A stretch of 64,000 nucleotides of DNA from Runella rosea (GTDB lineage Bacteria; Bacteroidota; Bacteroidia; Cytophagales; Spirosomataceae). The DNA is taken from NCBI RefSeq assembly GCF_003325355.1, contig NZ_CP030850.1, positions 2,728,001 through 2,792,000 on the forward strand. The letters run 5' to 3'. How positions within the stretch are numbered: the first letter of the stretch is position 1; each line of letters opens with the position of its first letter. Under the pieces are notes generated by a model. It saw only the letters and a program-made list of their open reading frames with translations, did no database searches and was not told the origin of the DNA. Positions 25,167-32,915 of the stretch are shown here, piece by piece. The position numbers were made by a program, and so were the translations under genes.

Positions 25167-25679
25167 ATGACGCACGCATCCTACACCATCGAAGAGTGGG
25201 AGGCCACCCACCCGCGCTATCCCGACTTCCTGAACTGCCTCCACGAAACCGCCCCCGACCAAGCCCCGTTTGTGACGGGAGGATATTATGGCACCCTGCC
25301 CACTCGGCTGTGGGTAGCTAAGGTACAAAATCAAGTAGTAGGCTTTTTAAGAATCGTGCTTCAGCCCATTGGCCCAGAAGCCCGTTGCCCGCCTCTTGAG
25401 GTAAAAAAGGTCACGTTGATTGAAGCCAAAATTCATGCCTTTGCAGTACGGGAAGAATTTCGAAACCAGGGCATTGGCCGCGCTTTGCAGCAAAAGGCGA
25501 TTCAACGAGCGCGGGAATTGGGCTGCTTTCAACTGTCATCCTACAGCCCTTATGAATGTACCGCCAACCATCGGCTTAAGTTAGGGTTGGGTTTTGCGGC
25601 CCAACCCGAAACCCACCTGGAGGAAGGCCGAGAAGTCAAAGGTGTATACTTTTTGATGCCATTGGCTGCGCAATATTGA
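25167..25679 (+). CDS. GNAT family N-acetyltransferase
   Basis: Acyl-CoA-dependent acetyltransferase of 170 residues. ATG at 25167 (MTHASYTIEEWEATHPRYPD) preferred to the in-frame TTG at 25152. Strand 4 (IEAKIHAFAVREEF) leads into the acetyl-CoA loop RNQGIGRAL and helix 3 (QQKAIQRARELG), then the motif-B block SSYSPYECTANHRLKLGLGF. The substrate cannot be read from sequence. Stands alone between repeat copy E and the ppsA operon. Confidence 0.88.
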   Translation: MTHASYTIEEWEATHPRYPDFLNCLHETAPDQAPFVTGGYYGTLPTRLWVAKVQNQVVGFLRIVLQPIGPEARCPPLEVKKVTLIEAKIHAFAVREEFRNQGIGRALQQKAIQRARELGCFQLSSYSPYECTANHRLKLGLGFAAQPETHLEEGREVKGVYFLMPLAAQY

Positions 25680-25787
25680 TGAAGTAAAATAAGGAATAGG
25701 CCACATGGAATCACAGCACGGCAAATAGACAAACAACTGTTTATCAGCACACAATCATAATATCCCCCTAAAACGTCAGCTTAAAAC

Positions 25788-25801
25788 ATGATAATTGTCA
25801 T
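25788..25801. promoter_or_regulatory. Near-palindrome upstream of the ppsA operon
   Basis: ATGATAATTGTCAT has arms ATGA/TCAT around AATT, symmetric at 12 of 14 positions, ending 59 nt before the first ATG. This is the form of a Crp/Fnr-class site; two such regulators are encoded at 53.3-54.5 kb. Weak evidence. 25680-25860 holds nothing else. Confidence 0.3.
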
Positions 25802-25860
25802 TCCTTACTACTGCTAAATTCATGACCTTACTTCAAGGAATTTAACTCCTTTGGTAGAAC

Positions 25861-26247
25861 ATGGAAACACAGAAAAAACACATTGACGAATTGCACGCTG
25901 AACATCAAACATGGCTGATGGAGGCGAAATTTTACGCAGATGAATTGGGTATTTTCAACAAAAGATTGGAAGAAATAGCCGCTGAAAACACCGCGCAAGA
26001 GGTAAAAATACAGGTTGAACATTTCCAAAATCAATTCATTATCCAACAAGAGCAATTGGACACGCTCAATCATGAAGCCGTCATTCATGAACAATGGCTG
26101 GCCAATTACGCCAAAGAAAATCCCGTAGCGATAGACCGACGTCTTTTTGGCGACCACCAAGCCACCCACGCTAAAATCGCCACCTTCAAAGAAATCTATG
26201 CCGATCTAAAAGCGGAGTTTAATCGCTTTTTGGCCGATCGAATGTAA
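25861..26247 (+). CDS. Coiled-coil hypothetical protein (128 aa)
   Basis: Cytosolic, highly charged, almost entirely helical protein. The heptad-rich segments QKKHIDELHAEHQTWL, FNKRLEEIAAEN and FIIQQEQLDTLNHEAVIHEQ suggest a long coiled coil; the C-terminal part ends LKAEFNRFLADRM. No enzymatic motif. It is 15 nt upstream of ppsA and probably co-transcribed, so a role in the same stress or carbon-switch response is possible (inference). Function not recognised. Confidence 0.75.
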   Translation: METQKKHIDELHAEHQTWLMEAKFYADELGIFNKRLEEIAAENTAQEVKIQVEHFQNQFIIQQEQLDTLNHEAVIHEQWLANYAKENPVAIDRRLFGDHQATHAKIATFKEIYADLKAEFNRFLADRM

Positions 26248-26262
26248 CGCAATCAACGTGTT

Positions 26263-28635
26263 ATGAATTACTGCGTCAACTTCAGGGATATAAAGCTCAC
26301 TGACCTGCCGTCGGTGGGTGGTAAAAATGCTTCGTTGGGTGAAATGCTCAACACTCTTTCGCCGCTCGGCATCCAAATCCCCGATGGATTTGCGCTGACC
26401 GCCGACGCTTTTCGGTTATTTCTACACGAAAATAATTTCGTGGAGCCACTCACCGAATGGCTTACTGAACTGGATATTAACACCCTTTCCAACCTCCCCG
26501 AAATCGGCCAAAAATGCCGTAATCTGATTGGTAGCGGGGTACTTCCAGATGCCGTAAAGCAGGAAACGCTGCTTGCCTATCGCCTTTTGGAGAACGATGC
26601 GCCTATTTCGGTAGCCGTAAGGAGCAGTGCCACCGCCGAAGATTTGCCAACGGCCAGTTTTGCGGGGCAGCACGATTCTTTTTTGAACGTCGAAGGCGAA
26701 GAAAACCTGTTGAACGCTGTCATAAAATGTTACGTTTCGCTGTTCAATAACCGCGCCATCAAGTACCGTATCGACAACGGATTTGAACACTTGAAAGTGG
26801 CGCTTTCGGTGGGGGTTCAGCAGATGATTCGGTCTGACAAAGGCTCGGCGGGGGTGGCATTTACGCTGGACCCCGAAACGGGTTTTACCAACGTAATTTA
26901 CCTTACGGGTGCTTGGGGACTGGGCGAAAACGTCGTACAGGGAGCTGTAAACCCTGATGAATTTTACCTGTTCAAACCCGCCATTCAAGCAGGCCAACGG
27001 AGCATTATCCAGCACCGTATGGGTGCCAAAGAAAACATGATGGTGTATTCAACGGGCACCGAACGACCGATTATCAACATTGCCACACCCCGCGAAAAGC
27101 GAGATGTATACTGCCTTTCAGACACGGATGTCGAACAGCTTGGACGCTGGTGTTCTCAAATCGAACAACACTACGGAATGCCCATGGACATCGAATGGGC
27201 CAAAGACGGGCTGACAGGAGAGCTGTTTATCGTACAAGCTCGCCCCGAAACCGTACAAACCCAAAAACAGGCCAAAGGCATTGGCATCAAAGAATACAAA
27301 ATTCATACGAGCGCGTTGCCCATCTGTAAAGGAAAGGCCGTGGGGCGCTCCATTGTAAGCGGTCGGGTGAGCATTGTGGAATCGCTGGCAGATGCGGGAA
27401 AAGTCCAACAAGGCGACATTATCGTGGCCGACATTACCAATCCCGACTGGAACGCACTCCTCAAAAAAGCGGTCAGTATCGTCACCAACAAAGGAGGACG
27501 TACCAGTCATGCGTCGATTGTGGCGCGCGAATTGGGTATTCACGCGGTAGTGGGTACGATGGATGCAACCCAAAAGCTCAAAGACGGCCAGATTATTACT
27601 GTTTCCTGCATTGAAGGCGATGAGGGGCGGGTGTATGATGGCAAATTGGAATGGGAAGAGCACGAAATTAATTTTGGCAACGATACCCAGACCCGCACCA
27701 AGCCGATGTTTATTTTGGCCGACCCCGACAACGCCTTCCGTCTCTCGTTTTATCCGAATGAGGGCGTGGGTTTGCTGCGCATGGAGTTTATCATTGCCAA
27801 CGCTATTCGGATTCACCCGATGGCGCTCGTGCTGTACGACACCCTGCCCGACAGTAACGACAAAAAGGCGATTGAAGCCATCACGCGGCATTATCACGAC
27901 AAAAAGAAATACTTTATTGAAAAACTCTCCGAGGCCGTGGCCACGGTGGCGGCGGCCTTTTATCCTAAGGATGTCATCATTCGCATGAGTGATTTCAAAA
28001 CCAACGAATACAGTCAGCTCATTGGTGGAGCGCTTTACGAGCCCAAAGAAGAAAACCCAATGCTGGGCTTCCGGGGCGCATCAAGGTATTATCACGAACG
28101 TTATCGCGAAGGATTTGGCATGGAATGCGAGGCCATCCGCATCGTGCGGGATGAAATGGGCCTCACCAACGTGAAGGTGATGATTCCTTTTTGTCGCACG
28201 GTAGATGAGGGGCGCAAAGTCTTAGACGTGATGAAAAGCTTTGGGTTAGAACGAACCAAAAACGGTTTAGAAGTCTACGTCATGGCCGAAATTCCGAGCA
28301 ATGTGATTTTGGCAAAACAATTCGCCGAGATTTTTGACGGATTCTCCATCGGCTCCAACGACCTCACCCAGCTCACGCTCGGTATCGACCGCGACTCCTC
28401 CATCATCAGCGGGTTGTTTGATGAAAACAACGCCGCCGTGAAAGAAATGTTGGCCATGGTGATTCGGTCAGCCAAACAATCAGGCACTAAAATTGGCCTC
28501 TGCGGGCAAGCTCCAAGCGACTATCCAGCCTTTGCCCAATTTCTGGTAAAAGAAGGAATCGACAGTATTTCGTTTACGCCCGATGCGCTATTGAAAGGTA
28601 TTGAAAACATTGTTATCGCCGAAAAGGCACTTTAA
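26263..28635 (+). CDS. ppsA: Phosphoenolpyruvate synthase
   Basis: Makes PEP from pyruvate and ATP (EC 2.7.9.2) for gluconeogenesis. 790 residues, very close to the E. coli length. N-terminal ATP-grasp domain starts SVGGKNASLGEML; VAVRSSATAEDLPTASFAGQ binds ATP. The swivelling domain carries the phosphohistidine H416 in GGRTSHASIVARELG. The C-terminal barrel has the signature IGSNDLTQLTLGIDRDS and the catalytic Cys in GLCGQAPSD. Second gene of a likely three-gene operon with the coiled-coil protein and the SDR that follows 22 nt later. No PEP-synthase regulatory protein gene is nearby. Confidence 0.96.
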   Translation: MNYCVNFRDIKLTDLPSVGGKNASLGEMLNTLSPLGIQIPDGFALTADAFRLFLHENNFVEPLTEWLTELDINTLSNLPEIGQKCRNLIGSGVLPDAVKQETLLAYRLLENDAPISVAVRSSATAEDLPTASFAGQHDSFLNVEGEENLLNAVIKCYVSLFNNRAIKYRIDNGFEHLKVALSVGVQQMIRSDKGSAGVAFTLDPETGFTNVIYLTGAWGLGENVVQGAVNPDEFYLFKPAIQAGQRSIIQHRMGAKENMMVYSTGTERPIINIATPREKRDVYCLSDTDVEQLGRWCSQIEQHYGMPMDIEWAKDGLTGELFIVQARPETVQTQKQAKGIGIKEYKIHTSALPICKGKAVGRSIVSGRVSIVESLADAGKVQQGDIIVADITNPDWNALLKKAVSIVTNKGGRTSHASIVARELGIHAVVGTMDATQKLKDGQIITVSCIEGDEGRVYDGKLEWEEHEINFGNDTQTRTKPMFILADPDNAFRLSFYPNEGVGLLRMEFIIANAIRIHPMALVLYDTLPDSNDKKAIEAITRHYHDKKKYFIEKLSEAVATVAAAFYPKDVIIRMSDFKTNEYSQLIGGALYEPKEENPMLGFRGASRYYHERYREGFGMECEAIRIVRDEMGLTNVKVMIPFCRTVDEGRKVLDVMKSFGLERTKNGLEVYVMAEIPSNVILAKQFAEIFDGFSIGSNDLTQLTLGIDRDSSIISGLFDENNAAVKEMLAMVIRSAKQSGTKIGLCGQAPSDYPAFAQFLVKEGIDSISFTPDALLKGIENIVIAEKAL

Positions 28636-28657
28636 TGTACCATTTAACCAAAAGAAT

Positions 28658-29410
28658 ATGAGCCGTTTACAAAACAAAGTTGCCATCATTACGGGAGCCG
28701 CAGGAGGCATGGGAGAATCCGAAGCCAAGCTGTTTGCCGAAGAAGGGGCTAAAGTACTGGCCACCGATGTTCAGTTTGAAAAAATGCAACAATGGGTCTC
28801 CGAAGCCCAAAAGGCAGGGTTAGCTATTGAATGCATTGCCCACGATGTGACATCGGAAGCTGATTGGAAAAAAGTGGCCGACAAAGCCGTTGAATTATAC
28901 GGAAAAATTGATATTTTAGTCAACAACGCGGGCGTCTATCCCGCAGGAGCAACTACCGATAATACCGACAAAGCCAGTTGGGACAAAATCATTGCTATCA
29001 ATCTCACGGGGCCTTTTCTGGGCGTGAAAGCAGTGGTACCAGCCATGAAACAAAACGGCGGCGGGAGTATCGTAAACGTGGCATCCATTGCGGGAAACGT
29101 GGGCGGTAACGGGCCCGCCTATACGGCATCCAAAGGTGGGCTTCGGTTGTTGACCAAAGATATGGCCGTTGAATACGCCAAAGACAACATTCGCGTTAAT
29201 TCCCTGCATCCAGGCGGTGTACTGACCCCCATGACCGATTTCTTTACGCACGTACCTGGCGCTGAAGACCTCATCAAAACTACTTCGCCGCAGGGACGCC
29301 TCGCCGACCCGAAAGAACTCGCCTACGGTGCATTGTTCATTGCCTCCGATGAGTCTTCTTTTATGACGGGAGCCGAGTTGGTGCTCGACGGTGGGTCTAT
29401 TGCCCGGTAG
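28658..29410 (+). CDS. Short-chain dehydrogenase/reductase
   Basis: Classical NAD(P)-dependent SDR of 250 residues from the ATG at 28658. TGAAGGMGE at 12-20 is the dinucleotide loop, with D37 (ATDVQF) at the end of strand 2 favouring NAD. NNAGVYPAG, the catalytic Ser in VASIAG and Y-T-A-S-K are all present. The C-terminus ends GAELVLDGGSIAR, typical of 3-alpha-hydroxysteroid or cyclohexanol-type members, but the substrate is unknown. 22 nt after ppsA; ended by a hairpin at 29422-29460. Confidence 0.92.
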   Translation: MSRLQNKVAIITGAAGGMGESEAKLFAEEGAKVLATDVQFEKMQQWVSEAQKAGLAIECIAHDVTSEADWKKVADKAVELYGKIDILVNNAGVYPAGATTDNTDKASWDKIIAINLTGPFLGVKAVVPAMKQNGGGSIVNVASIAGNVGGNGPAYTASKGGLRLLTKDMAVEYAKDNIRVNSLHPGGVLTPMTDFFTHVPGAEDLIKTTSPQGRLADPKELAYGALFIASDESSFMTGAELVLDGGSIAR

Positions 29411-29421
29411 GTACGTATTGA

Positions 29422-29460
29422 TGACGGCGGATTCTTGACTTGAATACGCCGTCAGTTTTT
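29422..29460 (+). terminator. Rho-independent terminator after SDR gene
   Basis: TGACGGCG (29422-29429) pairs with CGCCGTCA (29447-29454), followed by GTTTTT. Ends the coiled-coil/ppsA/SDR transcript. Confidence 0.8.
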
Positions 29461-29627
29461 GGCTGATTATTAGGCCCTTTTCTCCCCATTTTTACAAAAA
29501 CTTAAGCAGCGCGACCAGTTTGAAACTACGCGCAAAGATTCGGGCCATTATTGAAAAATAATCTGTGCTTATAACCGTAGTTCAGAGGCCATTCTAGCTT
29601 TTCTAAGCAATAACCTATCATATACGA

Positions 29628-30401
29628 ATGAAAAGAAGAAAATTTATGGCGGCCTCTTCGCTGCTTGGGCTGGGAGCGGTTGCACCAGCATTGGCCACAC
29701 AATCTCCCAAAAAGAACGATAAAGAAGTCTACGAATTACGGTCGTACGAGACGAAAATGGGCGGTATGGGTCGTTTAGAAGCCTACATACAAACCGCTTT
29801 GATGCCCGCCCTCAACCGCATGGGTGCGAATAAGGTCGGGGTATTTAAGGAAATGAGCAAAGACGACCCCGCTAAATTGCACGTGCTGATTGCCTACGCT
29901 ACGCAGGAGCAGTACTTCCAAATCCACGGTCTACTGAAAACCGATACCGACTACCTCAGCGCCGCCGATGCGTACCTAAAAACCCCCGTCGATAAAGCAA
30001 CTTTCGACCGTATGAGTAGTTCTTTGATGGTTGCATTTGACGGGATGCCCAAATTGGCCACGCCCTCCAAAGAGCCGCGAATCATGGAACTTCGTACCTA
30101 CGAAAGCTACAACGAAGACGCTGCTCGTCGCAAAATCAAGATGTTTAACGAAGGAGAAATTGCCGTTTTTAACAAAGTCAAACTCAACATTGTCTTCTTT
30201 GGAGAAGTGCTCATCGGACCACGAATGCCGTGTTTAACCTATATGCTAACCTTTAAAAACATGGAAGAGCGCAACGCCAACTGGGCACAATTTAGCGCTG
30301 ACCCCGACTGGAAGCAGCTCTCCCAAGCGCCCGAATACGCCAATACTGTTTCTAGAATTGCGCGTATTTTTCTGGAACCCACGGCCTATTCACAGATTTA
30401 A
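29628..30401 (+). CDS. NIPSNAP family protein with Tat-like signal
   Basis: 257-residue exported protein. The N-terminus MKRRKFMAASSLLGLGAVAPA has a twin-arginine-like RRKFM motif followed by a short hydrophobic stretch. Two copies of the NIPSNAP ferredoxin-like fold: VYELRSYETKMGGMGRLEAY ... at about 33-130 and IMELRTYESYNEDAARRKI ... at about 147-250. Function in bacteria is unknown; they often accompany sugar-oxidising secreted enzymes, and here the neighbour across a shared terminator is a PQQ dehydrogenase. Confidence 0.9.
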   Translation: MKRRKFMAASSLLGLGAVAPALATQSPKKNDKEVYELRSYETKMGGMGRLEAYIQTALMPALNRMGANKVGVFKEMSKDDPAKLHVLIAYATQEQYFQIHGLLKTDTDYLSAADAYLKTPVDKATFDRMSSSLMVAFDGMPKLATPSKEPRIMELRTYESYNEDAARRKIKMFNEGEIAVFNKVKLNIVFFGEVLIGPRMPCLTYMLTFKNMEERNANWAQFSADPDWKQLSQAPEYANTVSRIARIFLEPTAYSQI

Positions 30402-30430
30402 GATAAATTGGGAGGAAAACGGAGGAACGG

Positions 30431-30475
30431 AAAACGGGTGGTTTTGCAGCTAACGCTCGCAAAACCACCCGTTTT
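30431..30475. terminator. Bidirectional terminator between NIPSNAP and PQQ dehydrogenase
   Basis: Perfect 17-bp stem, AAAACGGGTGGTTTTGC (30431-30447) and its complement at 30459-30475, with an 11-nt loop. T-runs occur on both strands at the stem base, fitting the two convergent genes. Confidence 0.85.
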
Positions 30476-30506
30476 GTATTAATTCTCTTGACAAAAAATG
30501 TATAAT

Positions 30507-32630
30507 CTACGGCAGCGCGAAGGCTACGTAACTGTCGCCTTTGGGTGTGCCGAGTTTGGTGCCGCCGCACGCAATGACCACGTATTGTTTTCCGTTGGCC
30601 TGATAGGTGCTTGGCGTGGCAAAACCCGCCGCTGGGAGTTTGGTTTCAAACAACAGTTGTCCCGTTTTTTTGTTGAACGCCCTGAACATCCCATCTTTGG
30701 TGGCGGCAATAAACAACACACCGCCCGCAGTAATGACGGGGCCGCCGTAATTTTCGCAACCCGTTGGGGCTATTCCTTTGGCCGTTAGTTCTTTAAACTC
30801 TCCTAGTGTGATTTTCCAAGCGTATTCACCCGTGTTGAGATTGATGGCACTCAACTGCCCCCACGGTGGATTGATGCCGGGGTAGCCGTCTTTATCCAAA
30901 AATTTATTGTAGCCAGTGGTTTTGTAAGGCACACTCGAAAACTTGTCTTCCACCACCGCGCTGCCCGCTTCTTTTTTCTCTTCCCCAAACAAAAAGGCAA
31001 TCAGCGCGTCTTTTTCGGCGGGTTTCAGGTACGAAAACCCTGGCATCATTCCTTTTCCATTGCTGACGAGCGTGTGAATGTAGGCCCGGTCGCGACGGAC
31101 ATTAATGTCTACCAACGACGGATACCCACTCTTGGGATTCCCCTTGCGGTCGGCACCATGGCAGGCGATACAGTACTGCACGTAGGCGCGTTCGCCCGTG
31201 GGAAGCATCGCCAACTTATCCATTTTTGGTTTATCCACAATCGTCATAATCCAAGGCATTTCATTCGAATTTACGTACAGGATGCCCGTTTCGGGGTCGT
31301 AGCCTGCTCCGCCCCACTCCCCACCGCCGTCGTAGCCAGGAAAAATCAACGTTCCTTCTTTGCTCGGTTGCTCAAACTGATTACGATGACGTACACTGCG
31401 CAGCGTAGCGGCCAATTCATCTCGATTAGCGGCAAAGGGATTAATTTCGTCCATAGTCAGGGTTTGCCGCGAAAAAGGCGCGGGCTTGAGCGGGACGGGC
31501 TGCGTGGGCCAAGGTTTTTCGCCGGGCACACCATTGGTAGGTACTGGAATTTCTTTGATGGGGAAGAGCGATTTTCCCGTTACCCTGTCAAAGACAAACA
31601 CAAAACCTGACTTGGTAATCTGCGCCACGGCATCAATCTTTTTCCCTTCCCGATTGATCGTCACGAGCGTGGGAGCCGAAGGTAAATCCCGGTCCCATAC
31701 GTCGTGGTGCACAAATTGGAAGTGCCAAAGTCGCTTACCAGTAGCGGCATCGAGTGCCAACAAACAATTGGCAAACAGGTTTTGCCCAGGCCGATTGCCG
31801 CCGTAGAAGTCATACCCCGCCGAGCCAGTGGGCACAAAAAGAATGCCCCGGTCGCGGTCCACGGCCATGCCAGCCCAATTGTTGGCCGCGCCAACGTCTT
31901 CATTCTTGTAGTTATTTTTCCCCCAAGTTTCATAGCCCACTTCACCGGGATGCGGAATGGTCCGGAAGGTCCAAGCCAGTTTGCCAGTGCGTACGTTAAA
32001 AGCCCGAACGTGGCCTGGAGCCGCATCAGGGCCTTCCGACAGGCGTACGGGCATGATAATCAAATCTTTAAAAATAGTACCTGGGGTATTAGAACAGATA
32101 AATTTATCTTTTGCCGATGCTGGCAAACCATTGTGTAAGTCCATCCGACCATTTTCACCGAAAGATTCAATCGGTTTTCCCGTTTTTGCTTCCAGTGCGT
32201 AGAGCCACTGCCCCGCGCTGAAAAAGATACGTTTGTCGTCGCCGTCTTCCCAGTAAGTCACGCCCCGGTTGGTATTAAACCATTGCGGGTCTTTGGAATC
32301 TTTATATTTCCAAAGTTCTTTTCCCGTGGCGGCATCTAGCGCAAATACCTGCACCGAGGCCGTAGTACCGTACAGGACACCATCGATCATGATGGGGTTG
32401 CACTGAATCTGACCGGTAGTATCACCCGAATGGTATTCCCATGCCACTTGTAAATTTTTGACGTTTTCGGTCGTAATTTGGGTGAGACTAGAATAATGTG
32501 TGCGCTCGGGGCCGCCCAAAAATTCACTCCAACCCGTATATCGGTTTTTATCCTCGGAGCCTGAATACCACGCCGAAACGATAAGGGCCGCGCTGGCAAT
32601 CGTGATTTTAGACAAAGAAATTAATTTCAT
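30507..32630 (-). CDS. PQQ-dependent dehydrogenase with internal cytochrome c domain
   Basis: Periplasmic quinoprotein of the glucose/alcohol dehydrogenase type; 707 residues from the ATG at 32630 (MKLISLSKITIASAALIVS, signal peptide or anchor). Beta-propeller repeats with the tryptophan-docking pattern A-x-D-x-x-T-G-K-x-x-W (ALDAATGKELWKY, ALDAATGKRLWHF, FDRVTGK, FNKKTGQLLFETKL). A haem c domain is inserted in the propeller: CIACH at residues 487-491 and a distal Met in GKGMMPGFSYL. The final blades (NYGGPVITAGGVLFIAATKDGMFRAF, in pieces) close the propeller. Electrons would pass from sugar or alcohol via PQQ to the haem. No pqq biosynthesis genes in the window. Confidence 0.92.
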   Translation of the reverse strand: MKLISLSKITIASAALIVSAWYSGSEDKNRYTGWSEFLGGPERTHYSSLTQITTENVKNLQVAWEYHSGDTTGQIQCNPIMIDGVLYGTTASVQVFALDAATGKELWKYKDSKDPQWFNTNRGVTYWEDGDDKRIFFSAGQWLYALEAKTGKPIESFGENGRMDLHNGLPASAKDKFICSNTPGTIFKDLIIMPVRLSEGPDAAPGHVRAFNVRTGKLAWTFRTIPHPGEVGYETWGKNNYKNEDVGAANNWAGMAVDRDRGILFVPTGSAGYDFYGGNRPGQNLFANCLLALDAATGKRLWHFQFVHHDVWDRDLPSAPTLVTINREGKKIDAVAQITKSGFVFVFDRVTGKSLFPIKEIPVPTNGVPGEKPWPTQPVPLKPAPFSRQTLTMDEINPFAANRDELAATLRSVRHRNQFEQPSKEGTLIFPGYDGGGEWGGAGYDPETGILYVNSNEMPWIMTIVDKPKMDKLAMLPTGERAYVQYCIACHGADRKGNPKSGYPSLVDINVRRDRAYIHTLVSNGKGMMPGFSYLKPAEKDALIAFLFGEEKKEAGSAVVEDKFSSVPYKTTGYNKFLDKDGYPGINPPWGQLSAINLNTGEYAWKITLGEFKELTAKGIAPTGCENYGGPVITAGGVLFIAATKDGMFRAFNKKTGQLLFETKLPAAGFATPSTYQANGKQYVVIACGGTKLGTPKGDSYVAFALP

Positions 32631-32915
32631 AGAAAACAATTTTTAACTGACTCTATAAGCAGCGTTTAGGCATTTTTTCATGTAATAAATCTATAAAAGA
32701 CGCATACCAAATAATAAAAGCCTGCAATATTCTCCAATACAGATATTTGTTTTATAAGCCTTAACTGGTATTTTTACCAACAGTCTGTACCGTTGCTTTT
32801 ATCGGTATAAAATTTTCCTCTTCCAAACCCAATATTTTGTTTTAAGAAAAGTAGTCTGAATGGCACGGTTCGTGTGAAAGATTGTATTGATAGCTACCCA
32901 AAATATTGGTTCGTT

